A stretch of 64,000 nucleotides of DNA from Solilutibacter pythonis (lineage in GTDB: Bacteria; Pseudomonadota; Gammaproteobacteria; Xanthomonadales; Xanthomonadaceae): positions 1-64,000 of the forward strand of contig NZ_RFLY01000004.1 in assembly GCF_003697345.1 (NCBI RefSeq), written 5' to 3'. The translations under genes were made by a program, and so were the position numbers. This document shows, in pieces, positions 53,788-63,979 of the stretch. The notes under the pieces were generated by a model. It ran no database searches, was not told the origin of the DNA, and saw nothing but the letters and a program-made list of their open reading frames with translations. Numbering within the stretch: position 1 is the first letter of the stretch; each line of letters opens with the position of its first letter.

Positions 53788-55309
53788 TTAAGCGTTAGCC
53801 GTGCAGCTATACGTGTATTCAACTTCCTTCGTCCTGATGCCGCTTGCATCCGTCAACCATGCGACATATTTGAAAGTGCCACTTTTATCCGAACTGCCAG
53901 AGCAAGAGAGTGTGCGCTTGATCGGAGATGTCTGCTTAGTACTGTAAGCCAATATGGCCGGCCTGCAAGTCCAGCCCTGCGCACAGGTCACATTACGAGT
54001 CCGCAGTGTAATCGGGAACCTTGGGTCGCCCTCGAAGCCGACCAACATGTCCATCGGCGAATTGATTGGCGCACTGAACGGAGGGATGCTCGTGATACGA
54101 AACTCTGAACAAGCAGTGCCAGCATGATAGTCGGTGATACCGCGTTCGATACCTTTGACGGCGGCATTGCGGAATGAAGTCGCCTGCAACGCCAATGCGT
54201 CGGCCGCATTGGAATGGAAGCCCAGCTCGATGATGACCGAGGGCATGGCCGCCAAGCGATTCTCGCCCTTGTCGGCGGGATATGGAGCCTCCGCCACACG
54301 CCACCTCTCATAGCCAGCAACGCTCTGAATAGCCTGCTTCATACTGCATAGGATCTGGCTGGCTAGTTGCGCGTCGACCGTGCGTCCAGTCTGGTAGTAG
54401 GCCCGTGTGCCCCGTACAGTTGTATCGTCGGTACCATCGGTATGCAGGCGTATGGCATGGTCGGCGCCTACGTGGTTGGCATATAGAGGGCGGCTACGGA
54501 TATCTTCGTCGCGCTCGCGGAGCGAATGCGTGGCAGTCGGCGGCGAATTCCAGATGGCGGTCTCGCTCGGAAGCTGTGATTGCAAGTAATAGCGTGCGGC
54601 AATCTTCCACCATTGCTCTCCACTTGGCGCATGGACTGGGACTTCATTCGTGCGGGATTTGAAGACGGTTGCACCGGCACTGGAAAGCCGAACAGCCAGA
54701 TCGCGTGCAAAATACGGTGTAATGAAATCCTCGGTAATGCCATTCGATGGATCACGCTGTGCGCGCCAGTCGTTGTATTCATAGTTGAATACAGCCCATG
54801 CCCACCGGCCAGTGCCACTTTCAGAGGTTTAGTGCTCGCTCTGGTCCTTGTCGCTGGCCTGTCCTTACCGGTGGCAGAGGGTCAGGTCGTAGCTGGTGAA
54901 TATCCTGGCCGGCAAACCGGAACTCCGCGCCATCCACGGCAACGACACCCCGCAGCAAATCGAGCGCCACGAGTGCCAGACGGTGTTGTTGATCCTCCAG
55001 TTCTCCGCCCGCATGGGAAGGAACTGCCTGCCAGCCCAGGTCTATGATCACGACTCGGCGCTCTGGAACGAGCCGCGTCTTGATGTTGAACCCGGATTGA
55101 CCTTCTATGAGCTTCAGGCTTGCGGCCGTTTCAGGAAGCGCCCGGTCGAGCATCTTCTCGATACGCATGCGATCGGCACCGCTGATTTGCTCAATTGGCG
55201 TGCCACTGGCATGGGTGATGGTTCTCTGTGAGGCCATGGCCGGCGTGCTTGGCAACATCACAAGAATGGCGAAAACAAGCGGAAGCCCAAGCGGGCAGAT
55301 GCTACGCAT
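53788..55309 (-). pseudogene. Secreted N-acetylmuramoyl-L-alanine amidase (Amidase_3), broken by two frameshifts
   Basis: Coding sequence passes through three frames. First, ATG 55309 with AAGGA, signal peptide ending PAMA and an N-terminal domain, to about 54840. Next, KVALAGGHGLY with the zinc-binding HG of the amidase, about 54825-54785. Last, NDWRAQRDPSNGITEDF onward, with RERDEDIRSRPLYANH, IRLHTDG, the SVIIELGFHSN catalytic Glu region, and a C-terminal extension of about 105 residues to 53788. Each shift fits loss of one base. Amidase_3 enzymes cleave septal peptidoglycan. All key residues survive, so sequencing error or recent decay are both possible. Confidence 0.75.
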
Positions 55310-55417
55310 AGCAGTCCTTACTTTGTCATCGGAGGCCCGATAGTACGATATGAATTAGGCGCATTGCGCCGTTCGCCATATTGGGTGAGACTTTTCCCGA
55401 AAATATCATCCAGGGAT

Positions 55418-56227
55418 TCAAGGCTCGATTGAAGCATCCGTAGTCTGAAAAGGGGACTTGTCGATCGGCATGTTTGCGGAGACCCGAACACGCCAACCAA
55501 ATGAGATCAATGGGGCCTGATCCTGATTGCCGGAACTACCGGCGAACCGTGCACCGTCCGCATCGACATGCCATGAATCATCACACCGAGTGCCATGGAC
55601 ACGGGCATCGCACCTCACTCGCGCCGCCGCTCGGGACGCCGATCCCGCCACGTTCAGCACCGAGGCCAAGCCGTCGCGCAGCAGCAAACGCGTGACGGCC
55701 GCGCGCGCTTCGCGCGGCTGCGTGGCGAGCGCATCCAGCAGCCAGCCCAGCGAGCGGCAGCGCAGGGCTTCCTGCCCGGTGTCGCCCTCCGCGCCGGACA
55801 GGCCGGCGACGAAACCATCGTTGAGCATCGCCGCGCGCACGCCGGCCTGGCGCAGCCATTGCCGCGCCCGTGGTTCGTCGAACGGACGCGGCGCACTCTG
55901 CCAGCCGGACATCGCCACCTCGCCCAGGGCCGAGGCCAGCGCGCGGCGGTTGTCGTCGGAAAGCGTCCGCGCCAGCCGCAGCCAGGTGTCGGCGCTGGCG
56001 CGCGATACCGAGGCCAATGCGCGGCAGACGCGGGCGGCATCGTCCGGGTGGCGCGAAAGCGCGTGCACCGATGCGAACAAGCGTTCGAGCGAGTCGTCGC
56101 TGGCGGCGCGCAGCAGGCCGTCGGCCTGTGCCGCCACCTCGCCGCGACTGTCGGCCAGCGACACCGAGGGGGCGACGCCGAAACACATCGCGGTGGTGAG
56201 CAGCATGGCAAGCGCGCGCGGCGACAT
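55418..56227 (-). CDS. Exported hypothetical protein
   Basis: 269 residues. N-terminal signal sequence with cleavage around VSLADS. Helical Arg/Ala/Leu-rich body (EVAAQADGLLRAASDDSLERLF) containing three or four cysteines, followed by a beta-rich C-terminus with a CDARVHGTRCDDSW pair. No family is recognised. It lies 71 bases downstream of bioC on the same strand. The last 15 residues (NMPIDKSPFQTTDASIEP-like) differ in composition, so the true end may be altered. Confidence 0.65.
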   Translation of the reverse strand: MSPRALAMLLTTAMCFGVAPSVSLADSRGEVAAQADGLLRAASDDSLERLFASVHALSRHPDDAARVCRALASVSRASADTWLRLARTLSDDNRRALASALGEVAMSGWQSAPRPFDEPRARQWLRQAGVRAAMLNDGFVAGLSGAEGDTGQEALRCRSLGWLLDALATQPREARAAVTRLLLRDGLASVLNVAGSASRAAARVRCDARVHGTRCDDSWHVDADGARFAGSSGNQDQAPLISFGWRVRVSANMPIDKSPFQTTDASIEP

Positions 56228-56298
56228 GGGCGGACTCCGATACGGATTCGCCCGCAGTCTAGGCAGACGCGGATGAACCGCCGCGCGCGCGTCCCGCC

Positions 56299-57195
56299 TC
56301 AGCGGCGGCGAATCGGAATGCGCGCGAGCGGCACCCGCGCCAGTTCGCCGTGGGCATCGCGGATCGGCGTGCCCGGCTCGGGCGCCCATGCCTGGGCGTA
56401 GATCGCCTCCCAGCGCATCGGCCAGCCATCGGCGGCGCGCGCGTGCGCGGCCTCGGCGGCGGCGAAGCGGGCGCGGCCCGAAAGCGTGTGCCGGCGCGCG
56501 CCGAGGGCATTGGTCGCGCCCATCGCGCGCAGCGTGTCGAGGATGGCGCGGAAGGACGGTTTGGCCTCGACCAATACATCGCGGTCGAGCACCGGCTCGC
56601 GGAAACCGGCGGCGACCAGCGCATCGCCGAACGGGGCGATGGCGGTGAACGGGCTGACGTGCGGTGCGACATCGGCGGTGGCGAAGGCTTCGCGCAATTC
56701 GGCCAGCGTCTCGCTGCCGAAGGTCGATACCAGCAGCATGCCGCCGGGTTTCAGCACGCGGCGGAATTCGGCGAACGCGGCCGGCAGGTCGTCGATCCAT
56801 TGCAGCGCGAGGTTGCAAAACAACAGGTCGAACGCGTCCTCGGCGAACGGCAGTACGCGCAGGTCGGCGGCCACGCGCGCGATTTCCCGCGCCCGTAGCC
56901 AGTGGCCACGGGTGTTGGCGCGGGCGGCGCGCAGCATCGGCAGGGCGGCATCGGCGGCGATCACCTCGGCCTTGGGCCAGCGCGCGCGCAAGGCATGGGC
57001 GGCGCGCGCCGGGCCGCAGGCGAGATCGAGCACGCGCGCGGGCGCGGCCTCGCCGTGGCGCAGGGCGTAATGATCGAGCGATTCCAGCAGCCGCGATTCG
57101 ATCTCGCGCTGCACGGCCGAGGCTTCCGCGTAACCGGCGGCGGCACGGCCAAAGGCCCTGCGCACGTGACGGCTATCGAACAACGCCCCGTTCAT
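56299..57195 (-). CDS. bioC: Malonyl-ACP O-methyltransferase BioC
   Basis: 298 residues from ATG 57195, overlapping the bioH stop (ATGA). SAM-binding motif I VLDLACGPARAAHAL, then the class I methyltransferase core LLFCNLALQWIDDLPAAFAEFRRVLKPGG typical of BioC. It methylates malonyl-ACP so the fatty-acid enzymes can build pimelate, and BioH removes the methyl group. Terminal gene of the biotin operon; the N-terminal FGRAAAGYAEASAVQ is the family start. Confidence 0.93.
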   Translation of the reverse strand: MNGALFDSRHVRRAFGRAAAGYAEASAVQREIESRLLESLDHYALRHGEAAPARVLDLACGPARAAHALRARWPKAEVIAADAALPMLRAARANTRGHWLRAREIARVAADLRVLPFAEDAFDLLFCNLALQWIDDLPAAFAEFRRVLKPGGMLLVSTFGSETLAELREAFATADVAPHVSPFTAIAPFGDALVAAGFREPVLDRDVLVEAKPSFRAILDTLRAMGATNALGARRHTLSGRARFAAAEAAHARAADGWPMRWEAIYAQAWAPEPGTPIRDAHGELARVPLARIPIRRR

Positions 57196-57962
57196 CGGGC
57201 GAGCCCGAGCCACGGCCGCATGACCTCGGCCACCGCCTCGGCATGGGTCAGGAAGGGCGCATGGCCGGCGTGTTCGATCAGCGCGAATTCGGCATGGGAC
57301 GTCAGCGCCGCCGCGTCCGCCATCGCGCGCGGGTCGACCAGGCGGTCGCGGCGTCCGCCGATCCACAGGCTGGGCGGGGCGAGCGCCGGCAATCCCGCGC
57401 GCAGGTCGGCGTTTTCCAGCAGTTCCAGGCCATCGGCCAGTACCGAGGCGGCGGGTTCGCCGCGCGCGAAGAGGGCTTCGCGCAGGCGACGCAGTTCTTC
57501 CTCGGCATGGTCGGAGCCGAAGGCTTCCAGCGCAAGGAAGCGATCCAACGTGCCGCGCCAATCGTGGCGCAGGCCATGGGCGAAATCGCGGAAGATTTCC
57601 ACCGACATGCCCCAGCGCCAGTCGGCCTTGCGCACGAAGCAGGGCGAGGCGCAGAGCATACAGAGCCCCGCCAGCGGCAGGCCCCGTTGGGCGGCGCCGA
57701 GCGCCACCAGCCCGCCCAGCGACCAGCCGCACCAATACGCGTTTTGCGGTACTTGGGCGGCGATGGCCTCGGCGCACGCGTCCAGCGCCAGCGGCACGGC
57801 CGATTCGCGCGAGCGGCCGTGACCGGGCAGGTCGACCACGTGCAGCGTGCAGTGCGCGCGCAGGCGTTCGACCAGCGGCGCGAACACCCCGCCATGCATC
57901 GCCCAGCCGTGCAGCAGTACCAGGTCGGGGCCGTGGCCGGTGCGTTCGATATGCAGGCTCAT
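57192..57962 (-). CDS. bioH: Pimeloyl-ACP methyl ester carboxylesterase BioH
   Basis: 256 residues, alpha/beta-hydrolase. The oxyanion HGWAMHGGVF, nucleophile elbow GWSLGG (Ser about residue 82), and the catalytic His in HAGHAPFLTHAEAV near the C-terminus are present. It frees pimeloyl-ACP from its methyl ester. Its start overlaps the transporter stop and its stop overlaps bioC, each by four bases, so translation of the block is coupled. Confidence 0.93.
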   Translation of the reverse strand: MSLHIERTGHGPDLVLLHGWAMHGGVFAPLVERLRAHCTLHVVDLPGHGRSRESAVPLALDACAEAIAAQVPQNAYWCGWSLGGLVALGAAQRGLPLAGLCMLCASPCFVRKADWRWGMSVEIFRDFAHGLRHDWRGTLDRFLALEAFGSDHAEEELRRLREALFARGEPAASVLADGLELLENADLRAGLPALAPPSLWIGGRRDRLVDPRAMADAAALTSHAEFALIEHAGHAPFLTHAEAVAEVMRPWLGLAR

Positions 57963-58957
57963 GCGCCGTGATCCGAGCGCATCGCCCGCACCTCACGCTG
58001 GTTGCGGGCGCGCGGGCGCGCCGCCACCCAGGCGAACAGCACGATGCCGACCACGATCATCGCGCCCCCCGCCAGAGCGCCGCCGCGCGGCCAGGCTTCG
58101 CCGAGAAACAACACGCCAAGCACGCTGGCGAAGATCAATTCCGCCGCCTGCATGGCCTCGGCGGCGGCCAGCGCGGTGGGGTTGTCGCGCACCAGCCCGG
58201 TAGCCTTGAAGAACAGGATGGTGGCGATGACGCCGGCGGCCAGCGCCACCCCCGCGGCCAGCCAGACCTGCGCGGCCGGCGGCGCGCCCGCCCGCGACCA
58301 CGCGTAGACCGCCATCATCAGCCACAGCGGCTGGCTGGCGAGGGTCATGCCGAACACGCGCTGGGTGGCGTCGAGCGATTCACCGGTCTTTTCCAGGTGC
58401 AGCAGCAGCAGGCGGTTGCCGAGCGGGTACATCACCGCGGCGCCCAACACGCAGGCCAAGGCGATCCACGCCGCGCGGTCAAGCCCGCCGGCGGCGTGCG
58501 AAAACTGCATCAGCATCACGCCGGCCAGGATCATCAGCGCCACGCCCCAGGCCGTCAACGGCACCCGCCGGCGTTCGTCGCGGTAGAGGAAGGGCGCGCA
58601 TAACATCCCGGCGATCACGGTGAACTGGAAACTGCCGGCCACCAGCCACGACGGGCCGCTGTCGGCCGCGAACGACAAAAGCGCGTAGAACAGCACGAAG
58701 CCGATCGCGGCGTACAGGAACCACGCGCCGGGGCGGTGGCCGATGGCCGCCAGCACCGGCCGCATCCGCCCGCGCATCAACGGCAGCATCAGCGGCAGGG
58801 TGATGAAGTAGCGCAGGCAGGCGGTCCACGCCCAATGTCCGCCTTCGCTGGCGCTGGCGCGGTTGAGCACGTAGGTGAGGGTGAAGAACAGCGCCGAGGC
58901 CAGCGCGATGGCGACCGCGGCCAGCACCACGCCGCCGGTTTTCGGCGGCCCGTTCAC
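57959..58957 (-). CDS. EmrE-type multidrug/metabolite transporter in the biotin operon
   Basis: 332 residues, about ten membrane helices in two repeats, with a GTG start at 58957. The helix order and segments such as [32 protein letters not shown] place it in the multidrug resistance efflux transporter family (PF13536) of DMT proteins. It sits between bioF and bioH, overlapping both by four bases. Biotin or a pathway intermediate as substrate is an inference from position; a general exporter is equally possible. Confidence 0.8.
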   Translation of the reverse strand: MNGPPKTGGVVLAAVAIALASALFFTLTYVLNRASASEGGHWAWTACLRYFITLPLMLPLMRGRMRPVLAAIGHRPGAWFLYAAIGFVLFYALLSFAADSGPSWLVAGSFQFTVIAGMLCAPFLYRDERRRVPLTAWGVALMILAGVMLMQFSHAAGGLDRAAWIALACVLGAAVMYPLGNRLLLLHLEKTGESLDATQRVFGMTLASQPLWLMMAVYAWSRAGAPPAAQVWLAAGVALAAGVIATILFFKATGLVRDNPTALAAAEAMQAAELIFASVLGVLFLGEAWPRGGALAGGAMIVVGIVLFAWVAARPRARNQREVRAMRSDHGA

Positions 58958-60153
58958 GCCGCGCCCCCCAGCCGGCGCGTGGTTTCGTCGCGGGCGCGCA
59001 GCAATGCCCGCACCAGCCCGTCGACGTCCTCCGGCGCGTGCAGCGTCGAGAGCGTGATGCGCAGCCGCGCGCCATTCTGCGGCACCGTCGGCGGGAGGAT
59101 CGCCACCACTAGATAACCCAGTTCGCGCAATGCCCCGGCCATCGCCAGCGCCTCGGCGTCGCTATCGCACAGGAGCGGTTGGATCGGGGTATCGGAGTCG
59201 AGCAGGCGGAAGCCGTGGTGGCGCGCGGCGTCGCGGAAACTTGAGATCAGCGACCCCAGCCTTTCGCGCCGCCAGTGTTCGCGCCGCGCCAGTTTGATCG
59301 CCGCCAGGGTGGCGGCCGCCATCGCCGGCGGCAACGCGGTGGTGTAGACGTAGGGCCGCGCGGTTTCGGCGAGATGGCCGATCAGCCCGGCATCACCGGC
59401 CACCACCGCGCCGACGCCGCCCAGCGCCTTGCTCAGCGTCACCATCTGCAACGGCACCTGCTGGTGGTCGAGGCCGGCGGCGGCCACGCTGCCGCGGCCT
59501 TCCTCGCCGATGACGCCAATGCCGTGGGCGTCATCGACATACAGCAGCGCCTGCTGCAAGCGCGCGACCATCGCCAGATCGCGCAGCGGGGCGATGTCGC
59601 CATCCATGCTGAAGACGCCGTCGCTGATCAGCATCGCCGCGACCTCGGGATCGCCGCGCAACTGCCGCTGCGCGGCCTCGGAATTACCGTGCGGATAACG
59701 GCGCAGGCGACAGCCGGCAAGGCGCGCGGCATCGATCAGGCTGGCGTGGTTGAGGCGGTCCTGCACGCAGAGGTCGTCCTTTTCCAGCAGCGATTGCAGC
59801 ACCGCCAGGTTGGCCGCCCAGCCGCTGGAGAAATACAGCGCCGCCGGCACTTGCAGCCAGTCGGCGACTTCGCGTTCGAGCCGCTCGTGGGTCGCGGTGT
59901 GGCCGCTGATCAGATGCGAGCCGCCGGCCCCCGCGCCGCTGCGCGCGGCTTCGTCCTGCAAGGCGCCGACCACCGAGAAATGCTGGCTCAGGCCGAGGTA
60001 ATCGTTGCCGCAGAAAGCGGTCAGCCAACGGCCGCCGATATCGAACCGCATGCCGTCGCGGCGTTCGACCACCAACCGCTGGCGGCGCCGCTGCCGGGCG
60101 CCGCGCAGGACGCGCGCATCGTCGACGCGCTGGCGCAGCGATGGCCGGCTCAT
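58954..60153 (-). CDS. bioF: 8-amino-7-oxononanoate synthase
   Basis: 399 residues. PLP fold-type I enzyme: the [21 protein letters not shown] start, [21 protein letters not shown], the [15 protein letters not shown] aspartate loop, and the PLP Lys in [10 protein letters not shown]. It condenses pimeloyl-ACP with alanine. ATGA overlaps with bioB upstream and a GTGA overlap with the transporter downstream. bioA and bioD are not in this window. Confidence 0.95.
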   Translation of the reverse strand: MSRPSLRQRVDDARVLRGARQRRRQRLVVERRDGMRFDIGGRWLTAFCGNDYLGLSQHFSVVGALQDEAARSGAGAGGSHLISGHTATHERLEREVADWLQVPAALYFSSGWAANLAVLQSLLEKDDLCVQDRLNHASLIDAARLAGCRLRRYPHGNSEAAQRQLRGDPEVAAMLISDGVFSMDGDIAPLRDLAMVARLQQALLYVDDAHGIGVIGEEGRGSVAAAGLDHQQVPLQMVTLSKALGGVGAVVAGDAGLIGHLAETARPYVYTTALPPAMAAATLAAIKLARREHWRRERLGSLISSFRDAARHHGFRLLDSDTPIQPLLCDSDAEALAMAGALRELGYLVVAILPPTVPQNGARLRITLSTLHAPEDVDGLVRALLRARDETTRRLGGAA

Positions 60154-61193
60154 GCCGCGGCCGCCGCCGGCGCGGCGATGGGCGCGTGCACGGTATCGCC
60201 ACAACTGTCCACGTCGGCGCCGGTAAACGGCATCGGCTTCAAGCCGAGGCGGGCGAACAGGGCGTCATCCCTGGCCGTGTCCGGGTTGCCGGTGGTGAGC
60301 AGCCGCTCACCGTGGAAGATCGAATTGGCACCGGCCAGGAAACACAACGCCTGCAATTCGTCGCTCATCGTCTCGCGCCCGGCGGACAGACGCACCATCG
60401 ATTTCGGCATGACGATGCGGGCGACCGCGATCGTGCGCACGAATTCGAACGGATCGAGTTCCTTCTCCTTCGCCAGCGGCGTGCCGGCGACGCGCACCAA
60501 GCGATTGATCGGCACCGAATCCGGGTGCGCCGGCAAGGTGGCCAGCGTATGCAGCAGCCCGGCGCGCTGCTCGCGCGACTCGCCCATGCCGACGATGCCG
60601 CCGCAACAGGTCTTGAGGCCGGCATCACGCACGTGCGACAGCGTGTCGAGCCGGTCCTGGTACTGCCGCGTGGTGATGACATCGCCATAGAAATCCGGCG
60701 CGGTGTCGAGATTGTGGTTGTAGTAGTCGAGACCCGCGTCCTTCAACGCCTGGGCCTGGGCATCGCTCAGCATGCCCAGGGTGGCGCAGGTTTCGAGACC
60801 GAGCGCCTTCACTCCGGCGATCATTTCGGCGACTTTCGGGATGTCGCGGTCCTTCGGCGAGCGCCAGGCCGCACCCATGCAAAAGCGCGAGGCGCCGGCC
60901 GCCTTGGCCGCGCGCGCTTTCGCCAACACGTCCTCGCAAGGCATGAGCTTGGTGGCGTCGACGCCGGTGTGGTAGCGCTGCGCCTGCGGGCAGTAACCAC
61001 AATCCTCGGGGCAGCCGCCGGTCTTGACCGAGAGCAGCGTCGAGACCTGCACCTCGTCGGCGTTGAAGTTCTCGCGGTGCGCGCTGGCGGCCCGGAACAG
61101 CAGCTCGGTGAACGGCAGCGCGAACAGGCCGGCGATTTCCGCGCGCGTCCAGTCGTGGCGAACGGGGGCGTGACCGAGGGCGGATTCGGACAT
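60150..61193 (-). CDS. bioB: Biotin synthase
   Basis: 347 residues. Radical-SAM motif CPEDCGYC, with Cys61, Cys65 and Cys68 of the CxxxCxxC cluster, and further cysteines for the [2Fe-2S] cluster (FCMGAAW, CATLGM, TCCGGI). It inserts sulphur into dethiobiotin. First gene of the minus-strand biotin operon, divergent from comF across 36 bases. A candidate -35 lies inside comF. Confidence 0.96.
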   Translation of the reverse strand: MSESALGHAPVRHDWTRAEIAGLFALPFTELLFRAASAHRENFNADEVQVSTLLSVKTGGCPEDCGYCPQAQRYHTGVDATKLMPCEDVLAKARAAKAAGASRFCMGAAWRSPKDRDIPKVAEMIAGVKALGLETCATLGMLSDAQAQALKDAGLDYYNHNLDTAPDFYGDVITTRQYQDRLDTLSHVRDAGLKTCCGGIVGMGESREQRAGLLHTLATLPAHPDSVPINRLVRVAGTPLAKEKELDPFEFVRTIAVARIVMPKSMVRLSAGRETMSDELQALCFLAGANSIFHGERLLTTGNPDTARDDALFARLGLKPMPFTGADVDSCGDTVHAPIAAPAAAAA

Positions 61194-61252
61194 GTCTGAC
61201 AGACCAGCGAAGAAAGGAGGGTCAGTCTGTTGAGCATGCCGATACCTGTCAA
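61194..61252 (-). promoter_or_regulatory. bioB promoter region overlapping comF
   Basis: A perfect TTGACA (61252-61247, minus strand) lies at -35 spacing from a weak CAGACT (61229-61224). GTCTGACAGAC (61194-61204) is an 11-bp palindrome just before the bioB ATG. No BirA-type box was recognised. Confidence 0.4.
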
Positions 61253-61973
61253 CTTTCCGATACGGCGCCTGGTTGACGGCCTCGCGCGCCGGCTGTGGCC
61301 ACCCGTCTGCCTGGCCTGCTGCGGCGGCGGCGACACCGGGGCCGGGCGCGACCTGTGCCCGGCCTGTTTCGCCGCCCTGCCCTGGCACCGTCACGCCTGC
61401 GCGGGTTGCGCGCTGCCACTGGCCGCGGCCGATACCGGCGCGCGCTGCGGCGCCTGCCTGATCCGCCGCGATGCGCCACTTGCCGAGGTGCGCGCCGTCT
61501 TCGCCTATACCGCTCCGCTCGACCGCCTGCTGCCGCGTTTCAAGTTCCACCAGTCACTGGCGGCGGGCAGGTTGCTGTCATCCCTGATGGTATCGGGACT
61601 GGCCGATGCCGCGCTCTCGTCGGCCGACACGGTATTGATCCCGGTTCCGCTGCATCGCCGGCGTCTGGCGGCGCGCGGTCACGACCAGGCGCTGGAGCTG
61701 GCCAGGCCGCTGGCGCGCGCCCTTGGCCTGCCGTTGCGCCACGATTTGCTGTGGCGATGCAAGCACACCGGCGCGCAATCGCGGCTCGACCAGGCCACGC
61801 GGCGGCGCAACCTGCGCGATGCGTTCCGCGTCCGTGGCGGCGCGGCGCCGGCGCGCGTCACGCTCATCGATGACGTGATGACCACCGGCGCCACCCTCGA
61901 AGCCGCCGCCCGCGCGCTGCGGCAGGCCGGCGTGGCCCGCGTCGATGCCTGGGTCTGCGCACGCGCGGCTTGA
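61230..61973 (+). CDS. comF: ComF family phosphoribosyltransferase-like protein
   Basis: 247 residues with TTG start 61230, nine bases after AAAGGAGGG, or ATG 61236. The N-terminal zinc ribbon has four paired cysteines (CLACC, LCPAC, CAGC, CGAC), and the C-terminal phosphoribosyltransferase loop is [14 protein letters not shown]. ComF helps natural transformation in many bacteria. Divergent from the biotin operon, as in other gammaproteobacteria; it ends three bases from convergent ubiA. Confidence 0.9.
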   Translation: MSMPIPVNFPIRRLVDGLARRLWPPVCLACCGGGDTGAGRDLCPACFAALPWHRHACAGCALPLAAADTGARCGACLIRRDAPLAEVRAVFAYTAPLDRLLPRFKFHQSLAAGRLLSSLMVSGLADAALSSADTVLIPVPLHRRRLAARGHDQALELARPLARALGLPLRHDLLWRCKHTGAQSRLDQATRRRNLRDAFRVRGGAAPARVTLIDDVMTTGATLEAAARALRQAGVARVDAWVCARAA

Positions 61974-61976
61974 ACC

Positions 61977-62879
61977 TCAGCGCCAGGCGAAATCCAGCGC
62001 GATGCCGGCGAAGATCGCCATTCCCACCCAGTTGTTGTGCAGGAAGGCGCGGAAACAGGCGGCGCGTTCGCGGGCGCGGGCGATACGGAACTCGTACAGC
62101 GCCAAGAGCGCCGCGACCAACAGGCTACCCCAGTAATACGCACCCATTCCCGCGCGCTGCCCGACCAGCCACAGGGCGAAGAACATCGATGCGTACAGCA
62201 CGCCCTGCGCCACCAGATCCATCTCGCCGAACAGGATCGCGGTCGATTTGGCGCCCATGCGCAAGTCGTCCTCGCGATCGACCATGGCGTACCAGGTGTC
62301 GTAAGCGCTCGCCCACAGGATGTTGGCGATGTAAAGCAGCCAGGCCAGCGACGGCACCTCGCCGCGGATCGCCGCGAACGCCATCGGGATGCCCCAGCCG
62401 AAGGCCATGCCCAGATACACCTGCGGCAGATAGGTATGGCGCTTCAAATAGGGATAGCTGGCGGCCAGGAACACGCCGGCCACGCTCATCAGGATGGCCA
62501 GGCGGTTGAGCGTCAGCACCAGCGCGAAGGCCAGCAGCATGAGAACCGCGAACAGGATCAGCGCCTCGCGCCCGCTTACCTCGCCAGTCGCCAGCGGCCG
62601 ATCCCGGGTGCGCTCGACCGAGCCGTCCAGCCAGCGGTCGGCATAGTCGTTGATCACGCAGCCGGCCGCGCGCGTCAGCCACACGCCGAACGAGAACACC
62701 AGGAGCGGATGCCAGTCCGGCACGCCTTCCGCCGCCAGCCACAGGCCCCACCAGGTCGGCCACAGCAGCAGCAGCCAGCCGATCGGCCGGTCGGCGCGCA
62801 TCAGCCGCAGATAGCCCTTCAGCTTGTGCCGCCACGGCGGTGCCGCCACGGCCGGGGCGTCATGTCGTTGGTCTCCCAT
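61977..62879 (-). CDS. ubiA: 4-Hydroxybenzoate polyprenyltransferase
   Basis: 300 residues from ATG 62879 (a TTG two codons earlier is also in frame). About nine membrane helices and the two aspartate-rich prenyl-diphosphate motifs: NDYADRWLD near residue 79 and [13 protein letters not shown] near residue 197. It joins 4-hydroxybenzoate to the polyprenyl tail of ubiquinone. No ubiC lies beside it; XanB2 in this window can supply 4-hydroxybenzoate. The -10 TACGCT ends seven bases before the ATG. Confidence 0.94.
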   Translation of the reverse strand: MGDQRHDAPAVAAPPWRHKLKGYLRLMRADRPIGWLLLLWPTWWGLWLAAEGVPDWHPLLVFSFGVWLTRAAGCVINDYADRWLDGSVERTRDRPLATGEVSGREALILFAVLMLLAFALVLTLNRLAILMSVAGVFLAASYPYLKRHTYLPQVYLGMAFGWGIPMAFAAIRGEVPSLAWLLYIANILWASAYDTWYAMVDREDDLRMGAKSTAILFGEMDLVAQGVLYASMFFALWLVGQRAGMGAYYWGSLLVAALLALYEFRIARARERAACFRAFLHNNWVGMAIFAGIALDFAWR

Positions 62880-62885
62880 TCGCAA

Positions 62886-62891
62886 AGCGTA
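62886..62891 (-). promoter_or_regulatory. -10 hexamer TACGCT of ubiA (minus strand); predicted leaderless
   Basis: Reads AGCGTA on the plus strand. It ends seven bases before the ubiA ATG. Confidence 0.45.
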
Positions 62892-62982
62892 GCAGCGTGG
62901 AAGCCGCTCCTTCCGTCTTCACTTCGAAATCGGAAACGTTCGGCTATGGTGCGCCGGTTCACGATCACGACAGGACAAGGGC

Positions 62983-63741
62983 ATGACACGGACCCGGAAA
63001 CTGACGGCCGAATTCATCGGCACGTTCTGGCTGGTGCTGGGCGGCTGCGGCAGCGCGGTGCTGGCGGCCAAGTTCGGCGGCGACGGCAACCCGCTCGGCA
63101 TCGGTCTTGTCGGCGTCTCGCTGGCCTTCGGCCTGACCGTGCTGACCGGCGCCTACGCCTTCGGCCATGTCTCGGGCGGCCACTTCAACCCAGCGGTGAG
63201 CCTTGGCCTGTGGGCCGGCGGACGCTTTCCCGCCAGGGATCTGCCGGGTTACATGATCGCCCAGGTGCTGGGCGGCCTGGCGGCCGGCGCCCTGCTCTAC
63301 TTCCTGGCCACCGGCAACGGCGCGACAATCGCGCAAGCCGCCATCGGCCAGCCGGCAACCGCTGGCGCTTTCGCCAGCAACGGTTACGGCAGCCTGTCGC
63401 CGGGCGGCTATACGATGGCGGCGGCGCTGGTCTGCGAAATCGTGATGACGGCGATGTTCTTGATCATCATCCTCGGCAGCACCCACCGACACGCGCCCGC
63501 CGGCTTCGCCCCGATCGCGATCGGCCTGGGCCTGACCTTGATCCACCTCATCAGCATCCCGATCACCAATACCTCGGTGAACCCGGCACGCTCCACCGGC
63601 GTGGCCATGTTCGCCGGCGGCGGCGCGCTTTCCCAGCTCTGGCTGTTCTGGCTGGCGCCGTTCATTGGCGCGGCGATCGGCGGCGGCCTGTACAAGTGGC
63701 TGGGCGCGGACGAGCGCCCGGACATCGTCGGCGACGCCTGA
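62983..63741 (+). CDS. aqpZ: Aquaporin Z
   Basis: 252 residues, six membrane helices and two half-helices. Both NPA motifs are present: HFNPAVS (NPA at residues 69-71) and SVNPARS (near residue 204), the latter with the Arg of the selectivity filter. Water-specific aquaporins such as AqpZ have this layout rather than GlpF. Start ATG 62983 has AGGACAAGG upstream. Followed by a hairpin and then tRNA-Arg. Confidence 0.94.
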   Translation: MTRTRKLTAEFIGTFWLVLGGCGSAVLAAKFGGDGNPLGIGLVGVSLAFGLTVLTGAYAFGHVSGGHFNPAVSLGLWAGGRFPARDLPGYMIAQVLGGLAAGALLYFLATGNGATIAQAAIGQPATAGAFASNGYGSLSPGGYTMAAALVCEIVMTAMFLIIILGSTHRHAPAGFAPIAIGLGLTLIHLISIPITNTSVNPARSTGVAMFAGGGALSQLWLFWLAPFIGAAIGGGLYKWLGADERPDIVGDA

Positions 63742-63760
63742 AGGCGGGATTTCTCATCGC

Positions 63761-63786
63761 GGCGGCAAACGGCTACACTTGCCGCC
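63761..63786 (+). terminator. Hairpin downstream of aqpZ
   Basis: GGCGGCAA (63761-63768) and TTGCCGCC (63779-63786) are perfect arms around ten bases. There is no T-run after it, so it may be a weak or Rho-dependent terminator. Confidence 0.45.
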
Positions 63787-63902
63787 CTGTGGGCCATCGT
63801 TCTCTTGAACGGCGCCCGCGACGCGCCGGCCAATGGGCTTCGCGCCACATCGCGGAAGCGGCGGCCAGGGGCATGTCGCATCCACAGCAAGTGTTGATCC
63901 GG

Positions 63903-63979
63903 GCGCCTGTAGCTCAGCCGGATAGAGTAGCGGCTTCCGAAGCCGTTGGTCGGGGGTTCGAATCCCTCCAGGCGCGCCA
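63903..63979 (+). tRNA. tRNA-Arg (anticodon CCG)
   Basis: Acceptor stem GCGCCTG (63903-63909) pairs with CAGGCGC (63969-63975), discriminator G then encoded CCA to 63979. The anticodon loop TTCCGAA gives CCG, and the T arm has GGGGG/CCCTC with TTCGAAT. The D arm is GCTC...GAGT. tRNA-Arg genes are common integration sites; no adjacent integrase is inside the window. Confidence 0.97.
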
